A DNA stretch of 64,000 nt, from positions 53,804,019-53,868,018 of the forward strand of contig OX352761.1 in the NCBI GenBank assembly GCA_947095585.1, in the 5' to 3' direction. This document shows positions 43,801 to 54,189 of the stretch, piece by piece. A program made the position numbers and the translations under genes. This DNA comes from Nephrocerus scutellatus. Lineage: Eukaryota > Arthropoda > Insecta > Diptera > Pipunculidae. Numbering within the stretch: the first letter of the stretch is position 1; each line of letters opens with the position of its first letter. The notes below the pieces were generated by a model. That model had not been told where the DNA came from. It saw only the letters and a list, made by a program, of their open reading frames with translations, and made no database searches.

Positions 43801-43885
43801 GCTGATCTTGGTACGCCTCATCGCCTCAGGATTCTGTAGCCATGCTGATCTTGGTACGCCTCATCGCCTCAGGATTCTGTAGCCA
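43801..43885. repeat. 43-bp direct duplication in the integrase tail
   Basis: gctgatcttggtacgcctca tcgcctcagg... occurs at 43801 and 43844. 43 is not a multiple of three, so pol is shifted out of frame and stops a few codons later (NPEAMRRTKISMATES then stop). Confidence 0.85.
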
Positions 43886-45594
43886 GTTGGAGTTTATGGG
43901 CAAGATTTTTCGTTTCCTTGATGGCCGTTGAGGTGCTGGATGTCGGATTTTCAGATGAGATTTACTTAGTGCTGTTGCCTGCTGAGGTAACTTTGCAAGC
44001 GAAGGTGGTGCATTTTTTATCTCTTCACTAAGGACTACTTTACTATCGATTTGGGTAGGGGAGCTGATTTGGGGCGATTTATCTTCTATGGGTAAGGGAC
44101 ACACCTTGTGAACAGCTCGTCTGAAAGTGCGCTTTGCGGTCCTCACTTCCACAATTCTGGTCAGTTCATCAGCCCCCTTGTGTTCCTTAACTATTCTTCC
44201 TAATGGCCACTTCAAGGGAGGTATGTTGTCTTCCATTAGTAACACTATAGTCCCTGGATGTATAGTCTTATTCTCCTGATGCCATTTTATTCGGGTATGT
44301 AGCTCATGTAAATATTCCTTTGTCCAGCGCTTCCAAAATTGATTTTGCAGTAGTTTAACTAATTCCCATCTTTTGGTAAGAGTGGTTGGCATTTTCTTTG
44401 CGTACGGATTGACAACTGAGGTGAGAGACTCGCCAATAAAAAAAATGTCCGGGTGTCAGTGCTTGCGGATCCTTGGGATTAGTCGACAAGCTGGTAAGTG
44501 GTCTGGAATTTAAAATTACTTCTATCTCTGTTACTAGGGTATGAAGTTCTTCATGGGTGAGTGAAGCCCCTAGTGTTATTCTTTTCAGATGATACTTCGC
44601 CGATTTCACTGCAGCTTCCCATAATCCTCCAAAATGAGGTGATCTTGGTGGAATGAAGCACCATTGAATCTGTCCTTCTGAGCAGCTTTTTTTTATATCT
44701 TCTTGTGCTTCGTCGTTATAGAAGAACTTGTGAAGCTCTTGAAGTTCGTTCCGAGCCCCTACAAAGTTGGTTGCATTGTCGGAAAATATTTTCGAAGGTC
44801 GTTCTCTTCTTGCAATGAACCGCTTCAGGGCACCTAGAACGCAGCTGTTGTTAGATCGGATACGATCTCCATATGAATTGATTTGGTTGCAAAACAAATA
44901 AATATAGCGATGTACGCCTTGGTCGGTCTTTTTCCTCTCAGCTTGTAATGAACTTCTACTGGTCCGCAAAAGTCTATTCCAGAGTTTACGAATGGTCGGC
45001 TTGGCTGTACTCTTTCCGGGGGAAGATTTCCCATTAATTGTTGAATTGAGTGTGGTTTAGTTCTCGCGCATCTTAAGCAATTGTGAACGGTATGTTGAGC
45101 AAGCGCCTTCATTCGTAATGGCCAAAATCGCTGCCTGGTTATCGCTTCTAGTGCTTGTTGACCCGCATCCAGATGTTTCTCATGGAGATATCGTGCTAAC
45201 AATTTGACAATGGGACTTTCGTGTGGTAACACTATTGGGTGTTTGGCATCAAATGGAATGCTTGTTGCTTGTAGCCTCCCGCCAACACGAATTAGTCCTT
45301 GATCATCAACAAATGGTACCAAGGAACTCAGCGCTTGCTGCTGGGTGAAACACAACTTGTTTTCTTTAATTTTGCCATGTCTTCTGAGAAGTATTCCGCC
45401 TGAATTTTCCTCAGTATGAAAATCTCAGCTTCGTGTTCCTCTGTTGCTTCCAGTGCCTGCCCACATGTTCTATTATGTCTCCTTGCGTTCTGGCAGAATC
45501 TCCGAATGTATGCAATGATTTGTCTTAGTCTTATGAATGACCCTCTGTGGTCTATACAGTCAATCAATGATTCCTTCCTTTTACAGCAGGTCAA
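43826..45594 (-). pseudogene. BEL integrase region
   Basis: Four overlapping minus-strand frames. 45328-45594: RNase H/integrase spacer. 44834-45355: zinc-binding HEKHLDAGQQALEAITRQRF ... CLRCARTKP and the first catalytic Asp in [11 protein letters not shown]. 44355-44969: second Asp in [10 protein letters not shown] and Glu in [13 protein letters not shown]. 43826-44392: C-terminal DUF5641-type domain (HPGTIVLLMEDNIPPLKWPL). The catalytic residues are present but split by frameshifts. Confidence 0.85.
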
Positions 45595-45600
45595 AACTAT

Positions 45601-47090
45601 TTAATCCTCCTTTTCTTCCCTTTGATCAGATGTTGGAATAATAGGTTCTGAGGGCCATTCGTATTCTGGCTCTCGTAGAAATCCTGGCCCCTTGAACCAT
45701 TGAGTCGATGTAAGCAGTTCGTCAGGCCTCATGCCTCTGGAAACCTTGTCAGCTGGATTGTACCTAGTGGGTACATGTTTCCAGTCTTTGATTTGCGACA
45801 GCCTTTGAATTTCTGCCACACGATTTGCAACGAATGTCTTAAATGAAGATGACTCCTTTCTGATCCATGCTAATGTGATCATTGAGTCCGTCCAATAGAC
45901 CGTTCTATTTATATCAATATTCAAATATCCCTTTACGTTGCTGACCAATTCTGCTAATAGAACTGCTGCCGAGAGTTCGAGTCGAGGCAGTGATAGCTTC
46001 TTAAGCGGTGCTACTCGAGACTTTGCACATAAAAGGTTCACCGAAATTCCGGAATTGGTATCTATACATCTAATGTAGATCGCGGCGCCATATGCCTTTT
46101 CACTTGCATCTGAAAAACCATGAATCTCGATCACCCTTGCCTTGCTTGAAGAGAGAACATGCCGTGGAATTGTGAGAGAATTCAGCGCCGACAGTTGTTG
46201 ACGAAAGTTTTGCCACCTGGTATGTAATTCTTGTGGTACAGCAGCATCCCAGTCTAATTTGAGCATCCAGAGTTCTTGTAGCATAATTTTTGATGTAGTT
46301 ATTACTGGGTTTATTAACCCAAGTGGATCATTTAAACGTGCCGTGTCTGATAGGATAGATCGTTTGGTTGTATGCTTGTTTTCCGATAAACTTGTTTTTA
46401 TCGCGAAATAGTCCTTTAGGGGGTACCATATCATGCCAAGTGTTTTGACGTGCTCATTCTCCTTCCCTCCAATGTCGACCTTGATTTCGATGTGACTCGC
46501 TGGTATTCCCTGTAACAGCTGAGGATGATTTGAGCACCACTTTCTTAATTCCAATCCTCCTCCTTTAAGCAAAGCGTCCAGTTCCTTTCGCATAGTAAGA
46601 GCCTTTGCGAGGTCATCATGGCCCGTCATAACATCATCCACGTAGAAATCGGATTTGGCAATTCTTGCGCCCTCTGGGTAATGTCGTTATTCCAAATCTG
46701 CCAAATGCTGCAAACTTTTTGTTGCTAAGTAGGAGGCCGAAGATGTGCCGTAAGTGACAGTGCAGAGTTGGTATATTTTCAACGGCCTTTGTTCGTCATC
46801 CCTCCAGATGATAAGCTGGAACATTCTGTCCTTTTCGCTCATGAGAATTTGTCGATACATTTTGGCTATATCAGCGGTAAAGACATATTTATAAGACCGA
46901 AATCGGAGCAGCAACCCAAAGAGTTCACTCTGAATTGTTTGATGTCTTGCATGCAGCGTCAAATACAACTCGAAGCTTAGTTGAGGTACTTTCTGGTTTT
47001 TGTACACAATGGTGAGGAAGGAAGTAGTGATTTGAGGGGATATCACTTGGCTTGATTTCCTTCATGTGTCCCAGTTCGATGTATTCTTGC
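45601..47090 (-). pseudogene. BEL reverse transcriptase and RNase H
   Basis: Readable blocks are EYIELGHMKEIKPSD and KLRVVFDAACKTS in one frame (47090-46950), then YKYVFTADIAKMYRQI (Asp of motif A), FQLIIWRDDE, a TAA near 46688, and the catalytic FYVDDVMTGHDD at ~46630. After it a 346-codon open frame holds the connection and RNase H (SLPRLELSAAVLLAELV, VYWTDSMITLAWIRKES, NPADKVSRGM). The RT N-terminus is missing. Confidence 0.85.
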
Positions 47091-48047
47091 ATAAAAGCCC
47101 ACTGCGTTGAGGACTGGTAGAGCCACGAATTTTTGTATGAACGCTGAGACGATTAGACGCTGATTGTCATAGCGGTCCTTTAGAATTGTCCAGGCGATTT
47201 CATAACTCTCTCCGGTTATCGGGAGCTGTTGAATCAGACGTGCAGCATCCCCTGTCACGTTTGCCTTTAAGTAGTACATCTTCTGCGAAAGGCCTATGCT
47301 TTGTTGATGTATGAGTTGCTGGAAGAGTTCTGCAAACTGCCTCCATTGTAAATAATCTCCATTGAATACTGGCAGATTGATTGTTGGTAGTCGAGCAGTA
47401 GTCTCGATACCTGGTTGTGCTATGTTTGGACTTCCTGACGCCCTTCTTTCCATTAGTTGGGTGAGGATGTCATTATAGGAATCCTCTAGTTCAAAAAACT
47501 CATCTTGAGAGTAGGAGCCAGACTCATCTTCTGACACTATCTATTGATGGATTCTTGAAATGTTGTCCCAATGGGCGTTTACTGCATTCGATCGTTGGTC
47601 GATGTAGGCAACTGACTGTGTTTGCTCTAGCTCGACATTGATCCTTTGAATAAGTCGTTTAAGACCTGCGATTGCAGCAGATTCAGCTCGAATCTGACTT
47701 TGCTGTGACGTTGCTGCAGCAGAAGATGTGTTGATTTTGGAAAGTGTAGATGTTGATTGACGTGTTTCGTCGATCATTGTTTCCAAACGTTCCTTGAATT
47801 GGTCGCTCATCTTCTTTACTTGCTCAAAGAACTTCTGATCAAAGTAGTCGTGTTTGGGGTTGGACTCTCTTAGAGCCTGGATACTGTCTTCTCTTGTGCT
47901 GAAGTCATTCCACTCCTGGTTCAGCTTCAGCAATCTGTCTTCTTAATATGTCGTTGTTTTCCGCGAAGCCGAGTCCTTTTTGAAATTGGTGAACATACGT
48001 TCGATAGCCTTTCCACACTCGGCTTGTTCTGCAGTTAGCTGCTCCAT
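47043..48047 (-). pseudogene. BEL gag, fused to pol by a deletion
   Basis: Start taken at ATG 48047 (MEQLTAEQAECGKAIERMF). In-frame stops are TAA at 47943-47945 and a TAG just before 47537. The rest contains the DUF1759 domain (INLPVFNGDYLQWRQFAELF, MYYLKANVTGDAARLIQQL). Right after RLIVSAFIQKFVALPVLN the sequence switches to RT in another frame, so the gag C-terminus with its zinc knuckles and the whole protease are missing. Confidence 0.8.
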
Positions 48048-48285
48048 TTCGGCTACGCCTGTTTTTAAGAAAAACTGTGTGGGCCCAGTTTACGCCTTAC
48101 CAATGTATTAGATGTATATTATGGTTGTGTTGGCCCAACCACACGCCTGAGCTCTGTCGGCCGAGCTCAACGCCGTATAACACTAATTAAAAAAATAGAG
48201 AGACTGTGTCGGCCCAGTCTAACGCCTTAAGGATCGAGTACTAGAGCTCTTACCACTGGTGGGGGAAACTCTGTACTATGCACCG

Positions 48286-48303
48286 ATCACGTCGGGGTCA
48301 CCA
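48286..48303 (-). other. BEL primer-binding site, tRNA-Trp
   Basis: The minus strand reads TGGTGACCCCGACGTGAT, complementary to the 3' end of eukaryotic tRNA-Trp (ATCACGTCGGGGTCACCA with CCA). It is two bases from the LTR. Confidence 0.85.
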
Positions 48304-48305
48304 AA

Positions 48306-48727
48306 TGTTTTCTATAGCGAACAACTGTTTTGTTGCCCGCTTGTGGAATTAAACAACGCTGGTATGCTAGTTGAATGTAACTCCTTTTTATTACAAAAAT
48401 TACTTTCTTTTATACTTAAATTACTTAAATCAAAGTACATGCTAAAGAGGTCTAATTTGTAAATAACTAGGTTTAAAGTACTAAATTAACAAAAGGGCGT
48501 ATGTAGGTTATATTAAAGTGTGCAATTGACATAAAGTGCATTTGTATGTCAATATTACCAATAATGCTAAAGTGATTAATTAACAATAAAATATGTGTAA
48601 TATATAAAGTGCATGGAGCAATGCAGAATTGGGTCATTTGTTGCTGTTGCCACAGCCGATAATGCGATTTGCGGTATTTTGCAAAGTAATGCATAATTGC
48701 TTGATTCGCATATCGTAATATTCAACA
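48306..48727 (-). repeat. 5' LTR of the BEL element
   Basis: Second copy of the 422-bp LTR. It is followed by the target duplication CCGAT at 48728-48732. Confidence 0.92.
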
Positions 48728-49150
48728 CCGATTTTAGTAAAATTTCATACACATGTGTATCTCCGATGGACAGGATGTTTGGACATTTTTTGAGCGAATG
48801 GGCCCTGAGGCCCGAGGGGTGCCTGTATAAATTTTTTAAAAATACCCCCGATTTTCTTCAAATTTTAAACATATGTTTATCCCGAAGGACAAAAGTTTTT
48901 CTAAAAATTTTGGAGCGAATGGGCCCGGGGGCGGGGCCATACGTTTTTTTAGATTTGCTTTAAATTTTAAACATATGTGTATCTCTGATAGACCGAACTT
49001 TTTGTAAACATTTTTAAGTTTTTGATTTGAATTTTTTTCCCATAAAATTATTTTTTTCACACATGTGTATTTCCGGTGAGAACAGTTTTTGAAAATGTTT
49101 TTTTCAAATTAACCCGGTTCAAACTTTGCACACATATGTATCTCCTATTA
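48728..49150 (+). repeat. sat1 array, right of BEL insertion
   Basis: Continues the array of 41230-41527: tacacatgtgtatctccgat, gagcgaatgggccctgaggc, gggcccgggggcggggccat, and two weaker units to ~49145. Confidence 0.72.
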
Positions 49151-49346
49151 GAGAATTTACATTCCCCTTACATTCCCATTTATAGACCCCTTTTTTTTCT
49201 TTTTGTTCATGTGTTTTGTTATTAAAATCTCTATGTTTGTATTTTGGCCCTGTTTTGGGGACATGTCAATTGTTAGGACTTAATTGCAAAAATTGCATAG
49301 GTGTAGTGGGACAAGCACACTGGTAATCGGTTCTAGCGCTATAGGT

Positions 49347-49411
49347 CATTACTTCTTTCTCTCAGCCGTTTGGAAATTATTTCGGCTGAGAGAAAATAAA
49401 AGAAGGTAATG
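49347..49411. repeat. imperfect hairpin
   Basis: cattacttctttctctcagc cg (49347-49368) pairs with cggctgagagaaaataaaag aaggtaatg (49383-49411) around a 14-base loop, with one extra run of about seven bases in the right arm. No terminator T run follows, so a regulatory role is unproven. Confidence 0.6.
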
Positions 49412-49509
49412 TCTTGTAGGCTTAGTGGCCCCATCACCAACTGTTTGGTTGTCCCGCCATGTTGGTACATTTCCTACTGCTTTGTTTCTGTGCTTTTTAA
49501 GCGAAAAAA

Positions 49510-49612
49510 AAAGAGTTTTTCAGGTTGAGTTCTGTGGGCCGGAGTCGGATTTGAACCTTTGCCGTCTGCATGCCGTCCAGCCGCTTTTTTGACTGAGCCA
49601 CTCTAGTTCATA
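49510..49612 (-). tRNA. tRNA-like relic (pseudogene or SINE head)
   Basis: The minus strand has an A-box-like TGGCTCAGT and, 43 bases downstream, a B-box-like GGTTCAAATCC, the spacing of a tRNA gene without a long variable arm. A T9 run (Pol III terminator) follows about 45 bases later, at 49509-49517 in plus-strand coordinates. Acceptor and T stems pair poorly, and no clean anticodon stem forms, so it is not a working tRNA. Confidence 0.35.
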
Positions 49613-49679
49613 TTTTCTAGCAAACAAAAACTGAATTTAGTCGTAAGGTATGTGACGGAGCTATTCATATAATAAGTAG

Positions 49680-49780
49680 GTTCGTAACATTTCCCTCCCA
49701 CTTCGGCGGGTGGTTGGAGAGAGAGAGGGAAAGAGAGAAGGAGAGAGAGAGGGAGAGAGAAGAGAGAAAAAAAGTATTTA
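49680..49780. other. LTR-end relic and GA-rich tract
   Basis: On the minus strand GTGGGAGGGAAA|TGTTACGAACC looks like a purine tract followed by an LTR start, similar to the solo LTR (TGTTACGAA) and to 36592-36640. It is followed on the plus strand by about 60 bases of gagagaggga-type sequence (49716-49778), a potential GAGA-factor/triplex tract. Confidence 0.4.
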
Positions 49781-49850
49781 CACGGTCGGGGAGTTATTTT
49801 TGTTTTTGGCTATGGATACGGCAATACGGTTATCTACAAAACAATATGTA

Positions 49851-50998
49851 TATAGAGGGTGTACAAGAATTCGTGGCACAAAGGAAGCAGGGTAATAGTG
49901 GAGGTCAGTTCCAATCAAAATAGCCAAATGAAGTTTTATCGAATTGTTGATGGTTAAATGGTTACTCCATTTTTAGTATTTTTGGGTAAAATCGCATACA
50001 CCGCCACTAAAAAATTAATTTTAAAAAAACCATGGCTTAAATAATTTAAAAAATGTACATTGTTTAATCTTAAAAATTTAATTTTTGTTCAAAAAAGATT
50101 TACAGTCCCCTTGTAGCTGGAAGTGTTTAAGTGTTATAGGGTGTAAAGCATGTAAGAGCAAAAGTACGATTTCAATCATTTCACAAACTTTCAATTTTAA
50201 TCCTGTTCTTGTTGACCTATTGCAGAAGTATTATGAGGTGAAGTTGTAGAAAATTAAATGGGCTTTTATACTGCATTTGTCAAAAAAAATTATCCAAGAG
50301 CATTTTTCGAAATAATCGCGTTTGAAAATAAAATTTAAAAAAAAACTTTCTATTTTTGATTTTGACGACGTTTATATCGGTAATGGTTTTAAGAATTTAA
50401 AAAAATAATTACATTTTTTTAACCTCAAAGATTTGATTTTCTATCAAAATAGACGAACAGTGATATTGTAGCTTGATCAAGGGTTACAGTCTGTAAAGTG
50501 ATGTAAGGTCAAAAGTACGTATCTCTGTTTTAAAACTCTACGGACACCACAAAACAATTGATAAAAACCATTCTGTTTTGAATATTCCTATGCGTGATAC
50601 CATTTAAAAATCTGCATTAATGTCACAAGTTTTTCTGATAGTCGGTCAACTTTCTGTAGTACATTGTTTTTCCGCCAGAGCTACTTAAAAATCAATCAAA
50701 AAATTTTGGAAAACAAAAAGACAGCACAAATCTATTGGTTTAATTTGACAGAAGATAAAAAAGTTTATAAAAATGACTTTATTGGAAAGGCACACTCTTC
50801 CAGATCGTATTAAAAAATAAACTAAACAAAAGAACTGTTGGTTTTTTTAAAATGCGATTTTACCCAAAAATACTAAAAATGGAGTAACTTTTGTCCCATC
50901 AACAATTCGATAAAACTTCATTTGGCTATTTTGGTAGGAAATGACCGCCGCTATTACCCTGCTTCGTTTGTGCCACGAATTCTTGTAAACCCTGTATA
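49851..50998 (+). mobile_element. family-X TIR element, copy X2
   Basis: About 1.15 kb. Left end tatagagggtgtacaagaat followed by tcgtggcacaaaggaagcagg; right end is its inverse (gcttcgtttgtgccacgaat tcttgtaaaccctgtata). The inverted terminal region extends ~150 bp (to ttttgggtaaaatcgcat). No transposase frame. It keeps the internal part that X1 lacks at its left end. Confidence 0.7.
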
Positions 50999-51021
50999 AC
51001 TTAAATTAATATTTACATATA

Positions 51022-52313
51022 TATACAGGGTGTACCAGAATTCGTGGCACAAACGAAGCAGGGTGATAGCGGATGTCATTTCCAACTAAAATAGCCCAAT
51101 GAAGTTTTATCGAATTGTTGATGGGACAAAAGTTATTCCATTTTTAGTAGTTTTGGGTAAAATCTCATACTGCCATTAAAAAAATAATTTAAAAAAAAAA
51201 ACAACAGTTCTTTTGTTTATGTTTATTTTTTAATACGATCTGGAATCTTTAAGGTCAAAAAAATTTAATTTTTTTTAAATTCTTAAAACCATTACCGATA
51301 TAAACGTTGTCAAAGTAAAAAAAAAAATTCTTTTTAAATTTTATTTTCAAACGCGATTATTTTGCAAAATGCTCTTGGATAATTTTTTTTGACAAATGTA
51401 GTATTAAAGCCCATTGAATTTTCTACAACTTCACCTCATAATATTTCTGCAATAGGTCAACAGGAACAGGATTTAAATTGAAAGTTTGTGAAATGAATGA
51501 AAAACTAACTTTTGATCTTACATGCTTCACACCCTATATAGGCATGGGTTAATACTAATATTTGTAGATATCACCTGATATGAATATATTCGTTATTTAA
51601 TATTATAATATCTTAACCGATACGAAAATATCACTAATACTGGTATCTCTCATAGTAAGAAAGCTATGGTATTACATTTGAGAGTACAGTATTTAGACAT
51701 CTATTTTTTTTAAAATACATACATATCTGTTTATGTTACATATGTATATTAAATTATGTTGTCAATACTATTATGTACATAGAAGCACATAGAATAAAAG
51801 TTCTCTAGATTCCCATAGGATATTTAAGTTTGATACATGACTGAACATGTAACATAGAAAAATTATATTTATGATCAGCATCAATTGCCGAGTCAAATGA
51901 CCGATGTCCGTCCGTATTTTGAGCTATGAAACTGAATAGTACTATAAGACCATTAGATGCTTTCTGTCTCACTCCAAATCACTTCATCTTTGCGCTTTCG
52001 TATCACACATATGGATACTGAATACCTACACATGCATATGAATATTAGTTCTCGATTGGATTCTTACTGGAATAGTGTAATCTAATACGTTTGGTGAATA
52101 TCAAAGTATCATAATATCTTTGTTATTCGTATTAGTGATACGTAATATGTACAAATATTAGTTATATTTTAACGAATACTAATATATTCGTCTCACCTCT
52201 AACCCTATAACACTTGAACACTTCCAGCTACAAGGTTACTCTTAATCTTTTTTGAAGGAAAATTAAATTTTTAAGATTAAACAATGTACATTTTTTAAAT
52301 TGTTTAAGCCATT
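51022..52313 (-). mobile_element. family-X TIR element, copy X3, inverted and interrupted
   Basis: Starts tatacagggtgtaccagaat at 51022 and reads in the opposite direction to X2 up to 51538. A hAT-like MITE occupies 51539-52201. X resumes at 52202 and stops at ttaagcca (52313), so one terminus is lost. Confidence 0.7.
51539..52201. mobile_element. hAT-like MITE, 663 bp
   Basis: Flanked by the 8-bp duplication ACCCTATA (51531-51538 and 52202-52209). The ends TAGGCATGGGTTAATACTAA and, inverted, TAGAGGTGAGACGAATATAT are imperfect terminal repeats of the hAT type (TAG.G.TG.G). Very AT-rich inside, with no coding frame. Confidence 0.65.
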
Positions 52314-52566
52314 TCATGTCTCCATTTTAACCACCAATTTCATGTGTCCACTCACAAAATTAGGTCCTTCTAGGCAAGTCCGTTTGAAGCAGATTATGCA
52401 CTGGAGTGGAGTGGTAAGAGTGTATCCATTCCACGTTAGTTTTGTTGCACCGTTGCTGCAGGAACACTAAGACGGCAAGCAACTCTTCGTATACGTACTA
52501 GTAGTAACTCAACCTGCACTATCTCGCTCTTGTTGACCGAATCTACAAACATTGTGCCATGGATTT
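52314..52566. other. short unique-looking stretch left of the gypsy LTR
   Basis: No repeat elsewhere in the window and no convincing frame. It holds tactagtagtaactcaacctg. It may be old flanking DNA or a further part of the LTR that the 3' copy does not show. Confidence 0.35.
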
Positions 52567-53184
52567 TGTGATGGTAGAACTCATTCATCAAGTTTCTGTG
52601 TTTACTTTTCCTAGTCGGAATTTCAAACGAGAAAAAAAAAAGGAAATCAAATTTTCGGTCGCATCACACCCTGTGTATGATAACATCTTGCGGTTCACTT
52701 ACACCATCAATAGCTAAGTTTGCGAAAATTAAGCTTTGTTATAGGTGGCGTAATATTGCAAAAAGAATATATTGACCCTTTTGATTGGTCACCGAAATCG
52801 AAAGATTTCACTTTTGCACTTGAATATCGAATACCGACTTGCCACGCAAGCTGTAGTCCACAAGTGGCTAAGTATAGGTAAATAGATATTCAATTGATAT
52901 CACCGTAGGATGGGGTGATACACATTATGCATGAGCAGTGACACTGTGGGGTATATCTAACGCACCCATACTAACACAGGTGGTCAGCTCACCACGGCGA
53001 CCTGATGCGATGCGAAACAAAAATTTTTATTTAAGTTACTGGCAGACATAAGAGGCACCTCGTCTCGCGGTTCAAATTGCTTCTTTTTTTTGTCTGATCG
53101 GCAGACTGACTGCGCTGTCGCCGGCCCTTAATATTCGGCTGAGAAAATTCTTTTTTTAAACCTCTTGAAAATTATCGGTGCCTG

Positions 53185-53540
53185 TAATTAGTGCGATTGT
53201 TCCAAAAAAATTCGTTAAAAATCGACTGCAAGTGGCGTCATACGATTTCTACGTTCTTTAATTACGGTTTAGTGCGTTTATTCCTAAAGAAAATTCGTAG
53301 GAAAAAAAAAATCGACTCTAATGTCGTCCTACAGGTGGCATAACCTATAAATTTCGATAGTGCTCCTATTCCAGAAATTACTTCGCAAAAAAAATCTACT
53401 ACAGATGGAACCATAAAATTCCCATAACCCTTAAATTTCGATCAAGTGCGACGATCCCAAAAATTAATTCGGCAAAAATAGTCTTCAAATGGCGTTATAT
53501 GAATTCTATACCCTTTAAATTACGTTTAAGTGGGCCACAA
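53185..53540 (+). repeat. degenerate ~100-bp tandem repeat inside the LTR
   Basis: Four weak units with agtgcg..., ttccaaaaa/attcg..aaaaa, atcgact..aagtggcgtcat and taccctttaaatt.cg-type blocks, starting near 53190, 53270, 53360 and 53440. Confidence 0.5.
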
Positions 53541-54189
53541 CGATACAAAACCATAATCTCGTGTTTTGCTGTAATATCAGCCAGTAACCAAAGAAGAAAG
53601 AGTTGTCATATTGTATGAATCTCGGTCAAAGTAACTTTATATCACTCCCATATGGTGGTGTTGGCTAGTATTGGCAGTTCTAGTGAAGGTGCAAAGTAGT
53701 TACTCCACTGCCTGTCTACTAGGCACATGCAAAGCTACCAACGCAAATCGAGGACTTTGGGCAACATTGGATTTCGTATGCGAGGACAACAACAACATAA
53801 AGGAATGAAGGGAAACCCCTCGGAGTGACGAGTAGTTAGATTATTTGTTAAATTCACTGTTAATTAAATTTCGTAGAAGAGGGTAGTTCTCGGTACCGAA
53901 TCCATCGTTAAGTATAGACCGCGGATCGTATTCCCCAAATTTGAGGGACCGCGTTATGATTTTTAACCTTGCATTCCATACAGGTCAACTCATCATCGAC
54001 AGCGCTGGCGACGATGGATATGCCTGGAGAAAAGTAAGTAAGACAATGTTTGATTTATTTTGTTTGCCCATTATACCGCATTTACTCGTGGTTCTGTGAT
54101 CGGGTCCGGTGAGAGAGCTAGCTTTTTGGTACTTGAAAATTTTGAGTATAGCACTTGCATTAGTTGCATGGATTCCGAAATAGCACATT

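Larger units (their letters stand above)
41528..48727 (-). mobile_element. BEL/Pao LTR retrotransposon with env
   Basis: 7.2 kb with 422-bp LTRs, 5-bp target duplication CCGAT (41523-41527 and 48728-48732), tRNA-Trp primer site, gag, pol, env and purine tract, all on the minus strand. The LTRs differ at about six positions by eye, so the insertion is fairly young. Yet gag has stops, protease is deleted and pol is split by frameshifts, so the copy was probably defective when it inserted or was mobilised in trans. Confidence 0.92.

Noticed and set aside
41528..48727. Intact infectious-type endogenous retrovirus
   Set aside because: Gag stops, protease loss, pol frameshifts, a 43-bp duplication and a broken env rule out a functional copy.
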